Shown in pieces: positions 49,229 to 58,338 of a stretch of DNA of 64,000 bases. How positions within the stretch are numbered: position 1 is the stretch's first letter; the number at the start of each line of letters is the position of its first letter. The notes under the pieces are model-generated. The model made no database searches. It saw only the letters and a program-made list of their open reading frames with translations, and was not told the DNA's origin. This DNA is from Streptomyces sp. 1222.5 (GTDB lineage Bacteria; Actinomycetota; Actinomycetes; Streptomycetales; Streptomycetaceae): NCBI RefSeq assembly GCF_900105245.1, contig NZ_FNSZ01000001.1, forward strand, positions 2,294,001-2,358,000, read 5' to 3'. Made by a program: the position numbers and the translations under genes.

Positions 49229-51808
49229 ATGGTGGAGCAGTCCTCCGAGGTCCCCATATCCGGGACGGGTAAACCCGCTGTCGCCATGAGCGACCGGGCA
49301 CCGGCCGGAACGGACACCGAGAAGGAACTCGCGGCGGCGCTGGCCGAGCTGACAGGCGCCGACCGGGTAGCGCTCGACAGCGACTTCTTCACCGACCTCG
49401 GCGCGAATTCCCTGGTCATGGCCCAGTTCTGCGCGCGGGTGCGCAAGCGGGCGGACCTGCCCTCCCCCTCCATGCGGGACATCTACCGGCATCCCACGAT
49501 CCGCCGGCTGGCCGCGGCACTCGTCGAGGCCGCTCCTGCCGACGCCCCCGCGGCGCCCGTGCCGGTGCCGTCGGTGCCGGTGGTGCCGGTCACCCGTGTG
49601 GGCCGATTCGGCCATTTCGTCTGCGGGACTTTCCAGCTCTCGGTTTTCCTCGTGTACTCCCTGGTCTCCGGATATGTCACGGCGTACGGATACGAGTGGA
49701 TCGCCGCGGGATCGGGTGCGGGCGGCATCTATATGCGGGCGCTCCTGTTCGGAAGCGTCGGGTTCGTCGCTCTGTGTGCATTCCCGGTCGCAGCGAAATG
49801 GATTCTGGTCGGCCGATGGAAAGAGCGTGAATTCCCCGTCTGGGGCCCTGCTTATGCCCGCCTGTGGCTGGTCAGGGTGCTGCTGCACGCGAATCCGATG
49901 GTGCTTCTCGTCGGGACACCGCTGTATGTGCTGTATCTCCGGGCCCTCGGCGCACGGATCGGCAAGGGGGTCACGATCCTCTCCCGCTCCGTCCCGGTCT
50001 GCACCGACCTGCTGACCATCGGCGCCGGCACGCTGATCCGCAAGGACTCCTTTCTCCTCGGCTACCGGGCGGAGGCGGGGCGCATCCAGACCGGCCCGAT
50101 CACGCTCGGCCGCGACGTGTTCGTGGGCGAGAAGACCGTCCTGGACATCGGCACCACGATGGGCGACGGCGCGCAGCTCGGCCACTCCTCGTCGCTGCAC
50201 CGCGGACAGGTGATCCCCGACGGCGAGCGCTGGCACGGCTCCCCGGCGGAGCCGACGCCGATCGACCACGTGCGGGTGGCGCCGGCCGACTGCGGCACCG
50301 CGCGCCGGTTCCGGTACGGCCTGGGCACGCTGTTGCAGCTGCTCTTCGTGTACATACCGCTGACCCTCGGCGGGGTGTACATGCTCTTCACCGAGGTACC
50401 GGCGATCGGCAAGCGGCTCGACCCGCAGACGGCGGCCCTCTCGCGCCCGGAGCTGATCTCCGACGCGCTGGCCCTCTCCCTCGCCGGCTTCTGCGGATTC
50501 CTGGTGCTGGGCGTGGTCGTCCTGTTCACGGTCCCGCGTCTGCTGGGGCTGATCGTCAAGCCCGACCGGGTCTATCCGCTCTACGGCGTGCACTACGCGC
50601 TGCACCGGACCACGGCCCGCATGACGAACATCAAGTTCTTCAGCTGGCTCTTCGGTGACAGCTCGTACATCGTGAACTACCTGCGCGGCCTCGGATACGA
50701 CCTGTCCCACGTCGAGCAGACCGGGTCGAACTTCGGCACCGAGGTGCAGCACGAGACCCCGCTGCTGGTGTCCGTCGGCACCGGCACGATGGTGGCCGAC
50801 GGGCTCTCGGTGGTGAACGCGGAGTACTCCGGTACGTCCTTCCGGCTGTCCCGGGTGTCCATCGGGGCACGTAACTTCCTGGGCAACAACATCGCCTATC
50901 CCGCGGGCGGCAGGACGGGCGAGAACTGCCTCCTGGCGACCAAGGTGCTGGTCCCCCTCGACGGTGAGGTCCGCGAGGGCGTGGGGCTGCTCGGTTCGCC
51001 GTGCTTCGAGATCCCGCGCTCGGTGGAGCGCGACGTTCGGTTCGACCACCTGCGCACGGGCGACGAACTGCGCAGCAATCTGCGCGCGAAGAACCGCTAC
51101 AACCTCCGCTCCATGGCCCTGATGCTCACCGTGCGCTGGCTGCACGTCTTCTTGCTCACCCTGCTGGCCCTCGCCTCCGTGGACCTGTACGGCGTGGTCG
51201 GGCACGTGGTGATCGGCAGCTACCTGGCGCTGACGCTGGCCCTGTCCACCGCGTACTACGTGCTGGTGGAGCGCTGCCTGACGTCGTTCCGCGCCCTGCA
51301 GCCCCAGCTGTGTTCCATCTACGACCGGGTCTTCTGGCAGCACGAGCGGGTGTGGAAGGTCCCTGACCACTTCCTCAACCTGTTCAACGGAACCCCCTAC
51401 AAGAGCCTCGTGTGGCGGCTGATGGGCGTGCGCATGGGCCGGAGGGTGTTCGACGACGGCTGCTACATCACCGAGCGCACGCTGACCACCATCGGCGACG
51501 AGTGCACCCTCAACATGGGGTGCAAGATCCAGTGCCACTCGCAGGAGGACGGCACCTTCAAGTCGGCCGCCACCGCGCTCGGCGCCCGCACCACGCTCGG
51601 CGTCGCCGCCCATGTGCATTACGGCGTGACCCTGGGCGAGGGCTCGGTGCTGGTGGCCGACTCCTTCCTGATGAAGGGCGAGGAAGTGCCCCCGGACGCG
51701 CGGTGGGGTGGCAATCCGGCCGTGGAGATGCCCGAGGCCGCCGTCCGGTCCGGCAGCCCGGACCGGACCCTGGCGACGACCAACGCCTCTGCTACGACCA
51801 CCAGGTGA
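49229..51808 (+). CDS. Pls/PosA-like membrane protein: carrier domain, membrane helices and three beta-helix acyltransferase-like domains
   Basis: An 859-residue protein, start ATG 49229 with AGGAG five bases upstream. Residues about 30-105 are a peptidyl-carrier domain (DLGANSLVMAQF, phosphopantetheine serine at 61). Then come hydrophobic pairs at about 125-200, 363-440 and 628-685, each followed by a soluble domain with left-handed beta-helix character (IGKGVTILSRSVPVCTDLLTIGAG; GTEVQHETPLLVSVGTGTMVADG; MGRRVFDDGCYITERTLTTIGDECTLN). This is the plan of the C-terminal part of epsilon-poly-L-lysine synthetase, whose three soluble domains make the peptide bonds, but the A domain is absent and a carrier is at the front. 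The adenylation protein is the next gene, 13 bases downstream. Confidence 0.85.
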   Translation: MVEQSSEVPISGTGKPAVAMSDRAPAGTDTEKELAAALAELTGADRVALDSDFFTDLGANSLVMAQFCARVRKRADLPSPSMRDIYRHPTIRRLAAALVEAAPADAPAAPVPVPSVPVVPVTRVGRFGHFVCGTFQLSVFLVYSLVSGYVTAYGYEWIAAGSGAGGIYMRALLFGSVGFVALCAFPVAAKWILVGRWKEREFPVWGPAYARLWLVRVLLHANPMVLLVGTPLYVLYLRALGARIGKGVTILSRSVPVCTDLLTIGAGTLIRKDSFLLGYRAEAGRIQTGPITLGRDVFVGEKTVLDIGTTMGDGAQLGHSSSLHRGQVIPDGERWHGSPAEPTPIDHVRVAPADCGTARRFRYGLGTLLQLLFVYIPLTLGGVYMLFTEVPAIGKRLDPQTAALSRPELISDALALSLAGFCGFLVLGVVVLFTVPRLLGLIVKPDRVYPLYGVHYALHRTTARMTNIKFFSWLFGDSSYIVNYLRGLGYDLSHVEQTGSNFGTEVQHETPLLVSVGTGTMVADGLSVVNAEYSGTSFRLSRVSIGARNFLGNNIAYPAGGRTGENCLLATKVLVPLDGEVREGVGLLGSPCFEIPRSVERDVRFDHLRTGDELRSNLRAKNRYNLRSMALMLTVRWLHVFLLTLLALASVDLYGVVGHVVIGSYLALTLALSTAYYVLVERCLTSFRALQPQLCSIYDRVFWQHERVWKVPDHFLNLFNGTPYKSLVWRLMGVRMGRRVFDDGCYITERTLTTIGDECTLNMGCKIQCHSQEDGTFKSAATALGARTTLGVAAHVHYGVTLGEGSVLVADSFLMKGEEVPPDARWGGNPAVEMPEAAVRSGSPDRTLATTNASATTTR

Positions 51809-51821
51809 GGAAGGCCATTCG

Positions 51822-54800
51822 ATGGACACGCGCGTGGAAGCGGACCGTGGGTTCTGGAGCCGGGTGCTGACCGCCGGCGGCACCACCGCGGTGCCCCGGT
51901 GGGTGGGGCGCCCGGAGCCGGGAGCGGCCGAGCAGGAGGCGGCGGTCCCGGACGACGTGGCCGACGCGGTACGCGGTCTGGTACGGCGGTCGGGCGTGCC
52001 GATCAGCGCGCTGCTGCTGGCGGCGCACGCCAAGGTGCTGGCCGCCCTGTCCGGTGAGCAGGACGTGGTGACGGGGTACGGCGCCGGAGTGCGGGGCGAG
52101 CCGCTGCCGTGCCGTCTGTCCGTCACCCCGGGGTCCTGGTTCGCGCTGGTGTCGGCGGCGGAGCGGGCCGAGGCGGAACTGCTGGCCCACCGGGAGTTCC
52201 CGGTCGCCCCGCTGCGGGCGGAGCTGGGGGTGACCGAGCCGTCGTACGAGGTGGTGTTCGGTCCCCTGGGAGCCGAGGAGCCGCACGTCGGCGAGGGTGT
52301 GCTGCACGTGCGCTGGTCGGACCTGGGCGGGCGGCTGAAGCTGCGCCTGCGGTACCGCACGGACGTGCTGGACGCCGAGAGCGCGGCCCGGATCGGGGGC
52401 TACCACCTCAAGGCGCTGCGGCTGATGGCGTCCGGCCCGGACGCGTCCCACGACCGGCAGAGCCTGCTCTCGGACGACGAGGTGCGCGAGCAGCTGGACG
52501 GGCTGGCCGGTCCGCACAGGCCGCTGCCGGACGCCCGCGCCCACGAGCTGTTCGAACGGCGTGCGCGGGCGCATCCGCAGGCCGTCGCGGCGGTGCAGGG
52601 CGAGCGCGAGTGGACGTACGGGGAGCTCGACGCGCGGGCCAACCGACTGGCGCGGGCGCTGCTGGCGCGCGGCCTGGGCCGGGAGGACGTGGTGGCCGTC
52701 GTCACCGAACGCAACCTGGACTGGCTGGCGGCGACGCTGGCCGTGTTCAAGGCGGGCGGCGCGTACCTGCCGATCGAGCCGCACTTCCCGGCCGGCCGTA
52801 TCGCGGCGACGCTCGAACGGGCAGGGTGCCGGCTGGTGCTGACCGAGTCCGGCAGCACCGGGACGCTCGACCAGGCGCTGGCCGGCCTGCCCGCGACCGA
52901 GAAGCTGCTGGTCGAGACGGCGTACGCGGAACCGCACGACGACAGTGCCCCCGGCGTGCGGGTCGACGCCGACCAGCTGGCGTACATCTACTTCACCTCC
53001 GGCTCCACCGGCGAGCCGAAGGGCGCGATGTGCGAGCACGCGGGCCTGCTCAACCACCTGCACGCCAAGATCGACGACCTGGGCATCGGCGAGGGGTCGG
53101 TGGTGGCGCAGACGGCGCCGCAGTGCTTCGACATCTCGCTCTGGCAGCTGATCTCCGCGCTGCTGGTCGGCGGGCGGACCCTGCTGGTCGGCCAGGACGC
53201 CGTCGTGGACGTGGAGCGGTTCGTCGACACGCTGGAGCACGGGCGGGTCGGGGTGGCGCAGGTCGTGCCCTCCTATCTGGAGGTCGTGGTCTCGTACCTG
53301 GAGCAGCACCCGCGGGCCCTGCCGGACCTGCGGTGCGTGTCGGTGACCGGTGAGGCGCTGAAACGGGAGCTGGTCCAGCGCTGGTTCGCGATCCAGCCGG
53401 GGATCCGGCTGCTCAACGCCTACGGGCTCACGGAGACCTCGGACGACACCAACCACGAGGTCCTGGACGGCGTGCCCGAGCGGGTGCTGCTCGGGCGGGC
53501 GGTCAACAACGTGCGGGTGTACGTGGTGGACGAGCAGCTGTCCCTGGTGCCGCTGGGTGCTCCCGGACTGATCGCGTTCTCCGGTGTCTGCGTCGGCCGG
53601 GGGTACGTCAACGACCCCGAACGCACCCGTGAGGCCTACCGCACGGACCCGTTCCGGCCCGGGGAGCGGCTCTACCTGGGCGGTGACTGGGGCCGCTGGC
53701 ACCCGGGCGGGAAGCTGGAGTTCCTGGGCCGCCGGGACAATCAGGTCAAGATCCGCGGCTTCCGGATCGAGATCGGCGAGATCGAGAACACCCTGCTGCG
53801 GGTGGACGGGGTGCGGGACGGCGCGGTCGTCGTCGCCGAGCGGGCCGGCGGGAGCAAGCATCTGATCGCCTTCTACAGCGGCACGCGTCAGCGGCCGGAC
53901 GCCCTGAGCGCGGAACTCGCCACGGTGCTGCCCGCCTACATGGTCCCTTCGGCCTTCCACTGGCAGGACGGTCTCCCGCTGACCGCCAACGGCAAGATCG
54001 ACCGCAAGGCGCTGACCGCGCTGGCCGAGCAGGCGGCACCGGACGCCGAGGACGCGGCGGGAGCGGACGAGCTGAGCCCGGCCGAGCGGAGGCTGGCGGC
54101 CGCCTGGGCGGAGCTGCTGGGCGTGCCCGAGCACCGGATCCGCCGGACGGACCACTTCTTCGACTCCGGCGGCACCTCCCTGACGGCCGTCAAGCTCACC
54201 CTCGCGCTGGACCGGGCGGTGTCCCTGAAGGACATCACCCGGCACCCGGTCCTCGCCGACCTGGCGGCTCTCCTCGACGCCTCCGACACGGGTCGGCGCC
54301 GGGAGTTGCTCCAGCCCGTGTCGGAGGCGGACGGCACCCCCGAGAGTGCGCTGGTGTGCTTCCCCTACGCGGGCGGCAACGCGGTCAACTACCAGCCGAT
54401 GGCCCGGGAGCTGGCGGGCCGCGGCCCGGCGGTGTTCGCGGTGGACCTGCCGGGTCACGACCTGGCCGGCTCGCCCGAGCCGTTCGCGTCGATCGCACAG
54501 GTGGCCGAGCGGGTCGCCGAGGAGATCACGGCACGCGGCCTGACCCGGGTCATGCTGTGGGGCCACTCCTCGGGCGCCGCGCCGGCCCTGGAGACGGCCC
54601 GGCTGCTGCGGGAGCGGGGCGTGCGGGTGACACGGGTGTTCCTGGCCGCGCAGTTGCTCGGCACCGCGGCCGAACGCGACGCCGCCGTCGCCGCGCTGAG
54701 CGGCCGGAGCGACGCGGAGATCGCGGCCGGGCTGGCCACGGACGGCGGCCACCCGGAACTCGCCGAGCTCAACGAGCGGCACGCCGCGCACATCGGCGCC

Positions 54801-55076
54801 GCCTACCGGCACGACTGCCTTCAGGCGCACCGCTACTTCCGGGCGGTCCTCGACAGCCCGCCGCCGGTGAAGCTGTCCGCTCCGGTCTCGGTGGTCGTCG
54901 CCGCCGACGACCCGTACACCGCCGGCCACGTCCACCGGTACCGGGACTGGCTGCTCGTGGCCGAGCACGTCGAACTGCACGAGCTGCCCGACGGAGGGCA
55001 CCACTTCCTCCGCACCCGTCCGGCCGAGGCGGCACAGGCCGTCGTGAGCACCGCTCTGCCGCTGGCCTCCACCTGA
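51822..55076 (+). CDS. non-ribosomal peptide synthetase: partial C, A, T and TE domains
   Basis: A 1,084-residue synthetase; ATG 51822 with GAGGAAGG upstream. Residues 1-220 look like the C-terminal half of a condensation domain and lack HHxxxDG, so condensation here is unlikely. The A domain spans about 235-745: IYFTSGSTGEPKG (A3, near 387), AYGLTETSDD (A5), GDWGRWHPGGKLEFLGRRDNQVKIRGFRIE (A7-A8), LTANGKIDRK (A10). A carrier follows (FFDSGGTSLTAVKL, Ser786) and a type I thioesterase (GHSSG, Ser916; His in DGGHHFL). My hand-read specificity residues D-I-W-Q-S-T-A-D-D, with two acids, suit a diamino acid such as diaminopropionate. Confidence 0.9.
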   Translation: MDTRVEADRGFWSRVLTAGGTTAVPRWVGRPEPGAAEQEAAVPDDVADAVRGLVRRSGVPISALLLAAHAKVLAALSGEQDVVTGYGAGVRGEPLPCRLSVTPGSWFALVSAAERAEAELLAHREFPVAPLRAELGVTEPSYEVVFGPLGAEEPHVGEGVLHVRWSDLGGRLKLRLRYRTDVLDAESAARIGGYHLKALRLMASGPDASHDRQSLLSDDEVREQLDGLAGPHRPLPDARAHELFERRARAHPQAVAAVQGEREWTYGELDARANRLARALLARGLGREDVVAVVTERNLDWLAATLAVFKAGGAYLPIEPHFPAGRIAATLERAGCRLVLTESGSTGTLDQALAGLPATEKLLVETAYAEPHDDSAPGVRVDADQLAYIYFTSGSTGEPKGAMCEHAGLLNHLHAKIDDLGIGEGSVVAQTAPQCFDISLWQLISALLVGGRTLLVGQDAVVDVERFVDTLEHGRVGVAQVVPSYLEVVVSYLEQHPRALPDLRCVSVTGEALKRELVQRWFAIQPGIRLLNAYGLTETSDDTNHEVLDGVPERVLLGRAVNNVRVYVVDEQLSLVPLGAPGLIAFSGVCVGRGYVNDPERTREAYRTDPFRPGERLYLGGDWGRWHPGGKLEFLGRRDNQVKIRGFRIEIGEIENTLLRVDGVRDGAVVVAERAGGSKHLIAFYSGTRQRPDALSAELATVLPAYMVPSAFHWQDGLPLTANGKIDRKALTALAEQAAPDAEDAAGADELSPAERRLAAAWAELLGVPEHRIRRTDHFFDSGGTSLTAVKLTLALDRAVSLKDITRHPVLADLAALLDASDTGRRRELLQPVSEADGTPESALVCFPYAGGNAVNYQPMARELAGRGPAVFAVDLPGHDLAGSPEPFASIAQVAERVAEEITARGLTRVMLWGHSSGAAPALETARLLRERGVRVTRVFLAAQLLGTAAERDAAVAALSGRSDAEIAAGLATDGGHPELAELNERHAAHIGAAYRHDCLQAHRYFRAVLDSPPPVKLSAPVSVVVAADDPYTAGHVHRYRDWLLVAEHVELHELPDGGHHFLRTRPAEAAQAVVSTALPLAST

Positions 55077-55130
55077 TCCCCGTCCGATCCCCCTGGGCCG
55101 ACCGGGCGGGCGACCGAAAGGAAAACCGAG

Positions 55131-56135
55131 ATGACGTCCTCATCCCTGGCAGCACCGCTAGAGGTGGAGCTGCGGCCGGACAAACCCCCGATCCTGCACG
55201 TCGATCCGCCGGGTGACGCGCCGGGCTGGGCGGCCGCGCACCGGGAGGCGCTGCGGGCGCAGGTCACCGAGCACGGGGCGCTGCTCGTCCGCGGCCTCGG
55301 ACTGCGGGACACGGACCGGATCGGCGCCGTCCTCACCCGTCTGTCCGGCGGGCTCATGACGGAGCGGGAGGCGTTCGCGCCCCGCGAGGCCCACGGCCCC
55401 GGGCTGTACTCCTCCACCACCTGGCCGGCGAACCAGCCGATGTGCATGCACCACGAGCTGAGCTACACCCTGGAGGTGCCCGGCCTGATGCTGTTCGCCT
55501 GTCCGACCGCGCCCGAGCAGGGCGGGGCGACGGCGGTGGCGGACGCGGAGCAGGTCCTCAAGGCGCTGCCCGCCGGTCTGACCGACCGGTTCGAGCGCGA
55601 GGGCTGGATGCTGACCCGCAGCTACAACGACGAGATCGGGGCCTCTCTGGAGGAGTCGTTCGGCACCGCCGACCGCACCGAGATCGAGCACTACTGCCGG
55701 GCCAACGCCATCGACTTCAGCTGGCAGGCAGACGGTTCGCTGCGCACGCGGCAGCGCCGCAGTGCCGTCGTGCAGCACCCGCTCACGGGCCGCCGCTGCT
55801 GGTTCAACCAGATCGCCTTCCTCAACGAGTGGACGCTGGCTCCCGAGGTGCGCGAGTACCTGGTGGACGAGTACGGCGAGGACGGTCTGCCGTTCAACAC
55901 CCGCTACGGGGACGGCAGCCCGATCGGCGAGGATGTGGTGGAGCAGCTCAACAGCACCTACGAGGCGCACACCCGGCGCGAGCCCTGGCACTCCGGTGAC
56001 CTGCTGCTCGTGGACAACATCCGCACCGCGCACAGCCGGGAGCCCTTCACCGGGGACCGGCAGGTGCTGGTCGGCATGGGTGAGCCGCGGCGGCTGGCCG
56101 ACGCCTGCCCGACCCCGGAGGCGAGCGAGCGATGA
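55131..56135 (+). CDS. TauD/SyrP-type Fe(II)/2-oxoglutarate dioxygenase
   Basis: A 334-residue oxygenase, ATG start after AAAGGAAA. The iron ligands are visible as H107-x-E109 (MHHELS) and H301 (TAHSREPF), with the 2-oxoglutarate Arg near GDRQVLVGMGEPRR. HxE instead of HxD is typical of the SyrP/clavaminate-synthase branch. SyrP hydroxylates a carrier-bound aspartate; here the substrate may be a carrier-bound or free amino acid such as diaminopropionate. The stop overlaps the sbnB-like start (ATGA). Confidence 0.88.
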   Translation: MTSSSLAAPLEVELRPDKPPILHVDPPGDAPGWAAAHREALRAQVTEHGALLVRGLGLRDTDRIGAVLTRLSGGLMTEREAFAPREAHGPGLYSSTTWPANQPMCMHHELSYTLEVPGLMLFACPTAPEQGGATAVADAEQVLKALPAGLTDRFEREGWMLTRSYNDEIGASLEESFGTADRTEIEHYCRANAIDFSWQADGSLRTRQRRSAVVQHPLTGRRCWFNQIAFLNEWTLAPEVREYLVDEYGEDGLPFNTRYGDGSPIGEDVVEQLNSTYEAHTRREPWHSGDLLLVDNIRTAHSREPFTGDRQVLVGMGEPRRLADACPTPEASER

Positions 56136-57202
56136 CCGATCTGCTGTCGACCGCCGCCCACCGGTCCGTGCCCGCGGGCCCCTCGGTGCCGACGTTCGCC
56201 GTGATCTCCGGCGAGCAGGTGCAGCAGGCCCTCGGCGGGCGCGAGAAGGAGCTCGTGGAGCTGGTCGAGGCCACCTACCGGCTGCACGGCGCGGGGGACT
56301 CGGTCAACCCGCCGTCGTACTTCCTGCGGTTCCCTGACCGGCCCAGCTCGCGGATCATCGCGCTGCCCGCCTCCATCGGCGGGTCGGTCCGGGTGGACGG
56401 CATGAAGTGGATCTCCAGCTTCCCGGAGAACGTGGACAGCGGACTGCCACGGGCCTCCGCGGTGCTGATCCTCAACGACCACGACACGGGCTATCCGTTC
56501 GCCTGCCTGGAGAGCTCCATCATCAGCGCGACCAGGACAGCGGCGTCGGCGGCCCTGGCGGCCGACGTGCTCAGCCGCAACCGGACCCGGCCCCGCCGGG
56601 TGGGGTTCTTCGGCACGGGTCTGATCGCCCGGTACATCCACACCTTCCTGGCCGGCACGGGCTGGTCCTTCGACGCGATCGGCGTGCACGACGTGTCCGC
56701 CGACAGCGCCGCCGGCTTCCGCGGCTATCTGGAGCAGGCGGGTGTGACCGGCGAGGTCACCGTGCACGAGAGCGCCGAGGACCTCGTACGCGGCAGCGAC
56801 CTGGTGGTCTTCGCCACCGTCGCCGGCCGGCCGCACGTCACCACGCCGGCCTGGTTCGCCCACAACCCCGTGGTCCTGCACGTGTCCCTGCGCGACCTCG
56901 CCCCGGAGGTCCTGCTCGGCGCCGCCAACTTCGTCGACGACGTCGAGCACTGCCTGAAGGCGGACACGTCCCCCCACCTCGTGGAACAGCGCACCGGGAA
57001 CCGCGACTTCCTGAACGGGACCCTGTGTGACGTGATGCTGGGGCGCGCCGCGCCTCCGGCCGACCGGCCGGTGATCTTCTCGCCCTTCGGACTCGGCGTC
57101 CTCGACCTCGCCGTGGGCAAGTTCGTCTACGACGAAGTGGGACGGGCGGGAAACCTCCGCGTCATCGACGACTTCTTCCACGACCTGCGCCGGTACGGCT
57201 GA
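56132..57202 (+). CDS. sbnB: N-(2-amino-2-carboxyethyl)-L-glutamate dehydrogenase (SbnB type)
   Basis: Second step of L-2,3-diaminopropionate (Dap) synthesis: NAD-dependent oxidative cleavage of ACEGA to Dap plus 2-oxoglutarate. 356 residues of the ornithine-cyclodeaminase fold. Rossmann motif VGFFGTGLIARYIHTFL near residue 150, with VDGMKWISSFPENVDSGLPRASAVLILND upstream and FSPFGLGVLDLAVGKFVYDE at the C terminus, typical of SbnB. Translationally coupled to the dioxygenase gene and followed 39 bases later by the sbnA-like gene. Confidence 0.92.
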   Translation: MTDLLSTAAHRSVPAGPSVPTFAVISGEQVQQALGGREKELVELVEATYRLHGAGDSVNPPSYFLRFPDRPSSRIIALPASIGGSVRVDGMKWISSFPENVDSGLPRASAVLILNDHDTGYPFACLESSIISATRTAASAALAADVLSRNRTRPRRVGFFGTGLIARYIHTFLAGTGWSFDAIGVHDVSADSAAGFRGYLEQAGVTGEVTVHESAEDLVRGSDLVVFATVAGRPHVTTPAWFAHNPVVLHVSLRDLAPEVLLGAANFVDDVEHCLKADTSPHLVEQRTGNRDFLNGTLCDVMLGRAAPPADRPVIFSPFGLGVLDLAVGKFVYDEVGRAGNLRVIDDFFHDLRRYG

Positions 57203-57241
57203 GGCCGTCCACGTCCTTCGTCCGGCACCAGGAGGCCCGCA

Positions 57242-58267
57242 GTGCCTGTCATTTCCGCTCCCTACGCCTTCAACGAGGGGCATCTCTTCGTCGACCTCGA
57301 GTCGACCTGCGGATACCCGCTCTACCTGAAGTGCGAGGGCTTCAACTTCGCCGGCTCCATCAAGCTGAAGGCCGCGAACGAGATGGTGGAGAGCGCCGAG
57401 CGTGACGGAATCCTGGCGTCGGACTCCATCCTCGTCGAGTCCTCGTCCGGAAACCTGGGCGTCGCGCTCAGCATGATCGCCGCGAGCAAGGGTTACCGGT
57501 TCCTGTGTGTGACCGACTCCCGCTGCAACCTGTCGACCCGGCTGCTGATGGAGGCACTCGGCAGCGAAGTGCACGTCGTGGCCGACCAGGACTCCAACGG
57601 CGGGTTCCTCGGGATGCGCATCGAGTACGTCCGTGCGCTGTGCGCCTCCGACCCCCGCTACGTCTGGCTGAGCCAGTACACCAACGCGGGCAACTGGCGG
57701 GCGCACTACCGCACCACGGCCCCGGAGATCGCCGCCGAGTTCCCGGAGCTGGACGTCGTGTTCGTCGGGGCGGGCACCACCGGGACCCTGATGGGCTGCG
57801 CCCGGTGGTTCCGGGAGTGGCACCGTCCGGTGCACGTCGTCGCCGTGGACGCCGTGGGCTCGGTGGCCTTCGGTGGCGAGCCGGGGCCCCGGATGATCCC
57901 CGGTCTGGGCATGAGCATGCACCCGCCGCTGCTGGACGAGTCCTTCGTGGACGAGGTGGTCCGGGTCGAGGAGGCGGACACCATCCGGATGTGCCACCGG
58001 ATGGCCCGGCGGGGCTTCCTGTTCGGCGGCTCCACGGGGACGGTGGTCAGCGGCGCGGCGGACTGGCTGGCGCGGCACGACACCCGCGGGCTCACCGCGG
58101 TGGCCATCGCGCCGGACCTCGGCGAGCGCTACCTGGACACCGTCTACCAGACCAACTGGCTGCAGGATCTGTACGGCGCCCACGTGCTGGACTCCATCGA
58201 GATGGGCGCCGCCGCCCGGGAGCCGAAGCCCGCGTCCCGGGCCCCGGGCCGGCGGCGCAGACGGTAG
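57242..58267 (+). CDS. sbnA: 2,3-diaminopropionate biosynthesis protein SbnA (PLP-dependent ACEGA synthase)
   Basis: First step of Dap synthesis: O-phospho-L-serine plus L-glutamate gives ACEGA. 341 residues of the cysteine-synthase fold. The PLP lysine is K41 in NFAGSIKLKAA; SSGNLGVALSMIAASKG binds the substrate carboxylate and GAGTTGTLMGCARW the cofactor phosphate. GTG start 57242 with AGGAGG upstream. The C terminus ends in a basic tail (RAPGRRRRR). Last gene of the plus-strand operon; with SbnB it supplies the likely building block for the synthetase. Confidence 0.92.
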   Translation: MPVISAPYAFNEGHLFVDLESTCGYPLYLKCEGFNFAGSIKLKAANEMVESAERDGILASDSILVESSSGNLGVALSMIAASKGYRFLCVTDSRCNLSTRLLMEALGSEVHVVADQDSNGGFLGMRIEYVRALCASDPRYVWLSQYTNAGNWRAHYRTTAPEIAAEFPELDVVFVGAGTTGTLMGCARWFREWHRPVHVVAVDAVGSVAFGGEPGPRMIPGLGMSMHPPLLDESFVDEVVRVEEADTIRMCHRMARRGFLFGGSTGTVVSGAADWLARHDTRGLTAVAIAPDLGERYLDTVYQTNWLQDLYGAHVLDSIEMGAAAREPKPASRAPGRRRRR

Positions 58268-58282
58268 CCGCGCGTGCCGGGT

Positions 58283-58338
58283 GCGGGCCCGGGCCGCCGT
58301 GCTCGGGTCAGGACCCGAGCACGGCGGCCCGGGCCCGC
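58283..58338. terminator. 27-bp perfect hairpin between the two convergent operons
   Basis: Two 27-base arms, perfectly complementary, with a 2-base loop; the left arm starts GCGGGCCCGGGCCGCC. It begins 16 bases after the sbnA-like stop. The right arm is the last nine codons of the MFS gene and the loop touches its TGA stop, so the hairpin is partly coding. Confidence 0.85.

Noticed and set aside
49229..51808. Simple sugar or serine O-acetyltransferase because of the hexapeptide-like repeats
   Set aside because: The N-terminal carrier domain, three membrane pairs and three beta-helix units fit the Pls/PosA architecture much better than a single soluble acetyltransferase.
49217..52360. A 1,047-codon minus-strand frame
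   Set aside because: Antisense of the membrane carrier protein; no start context and mirror-type composition.
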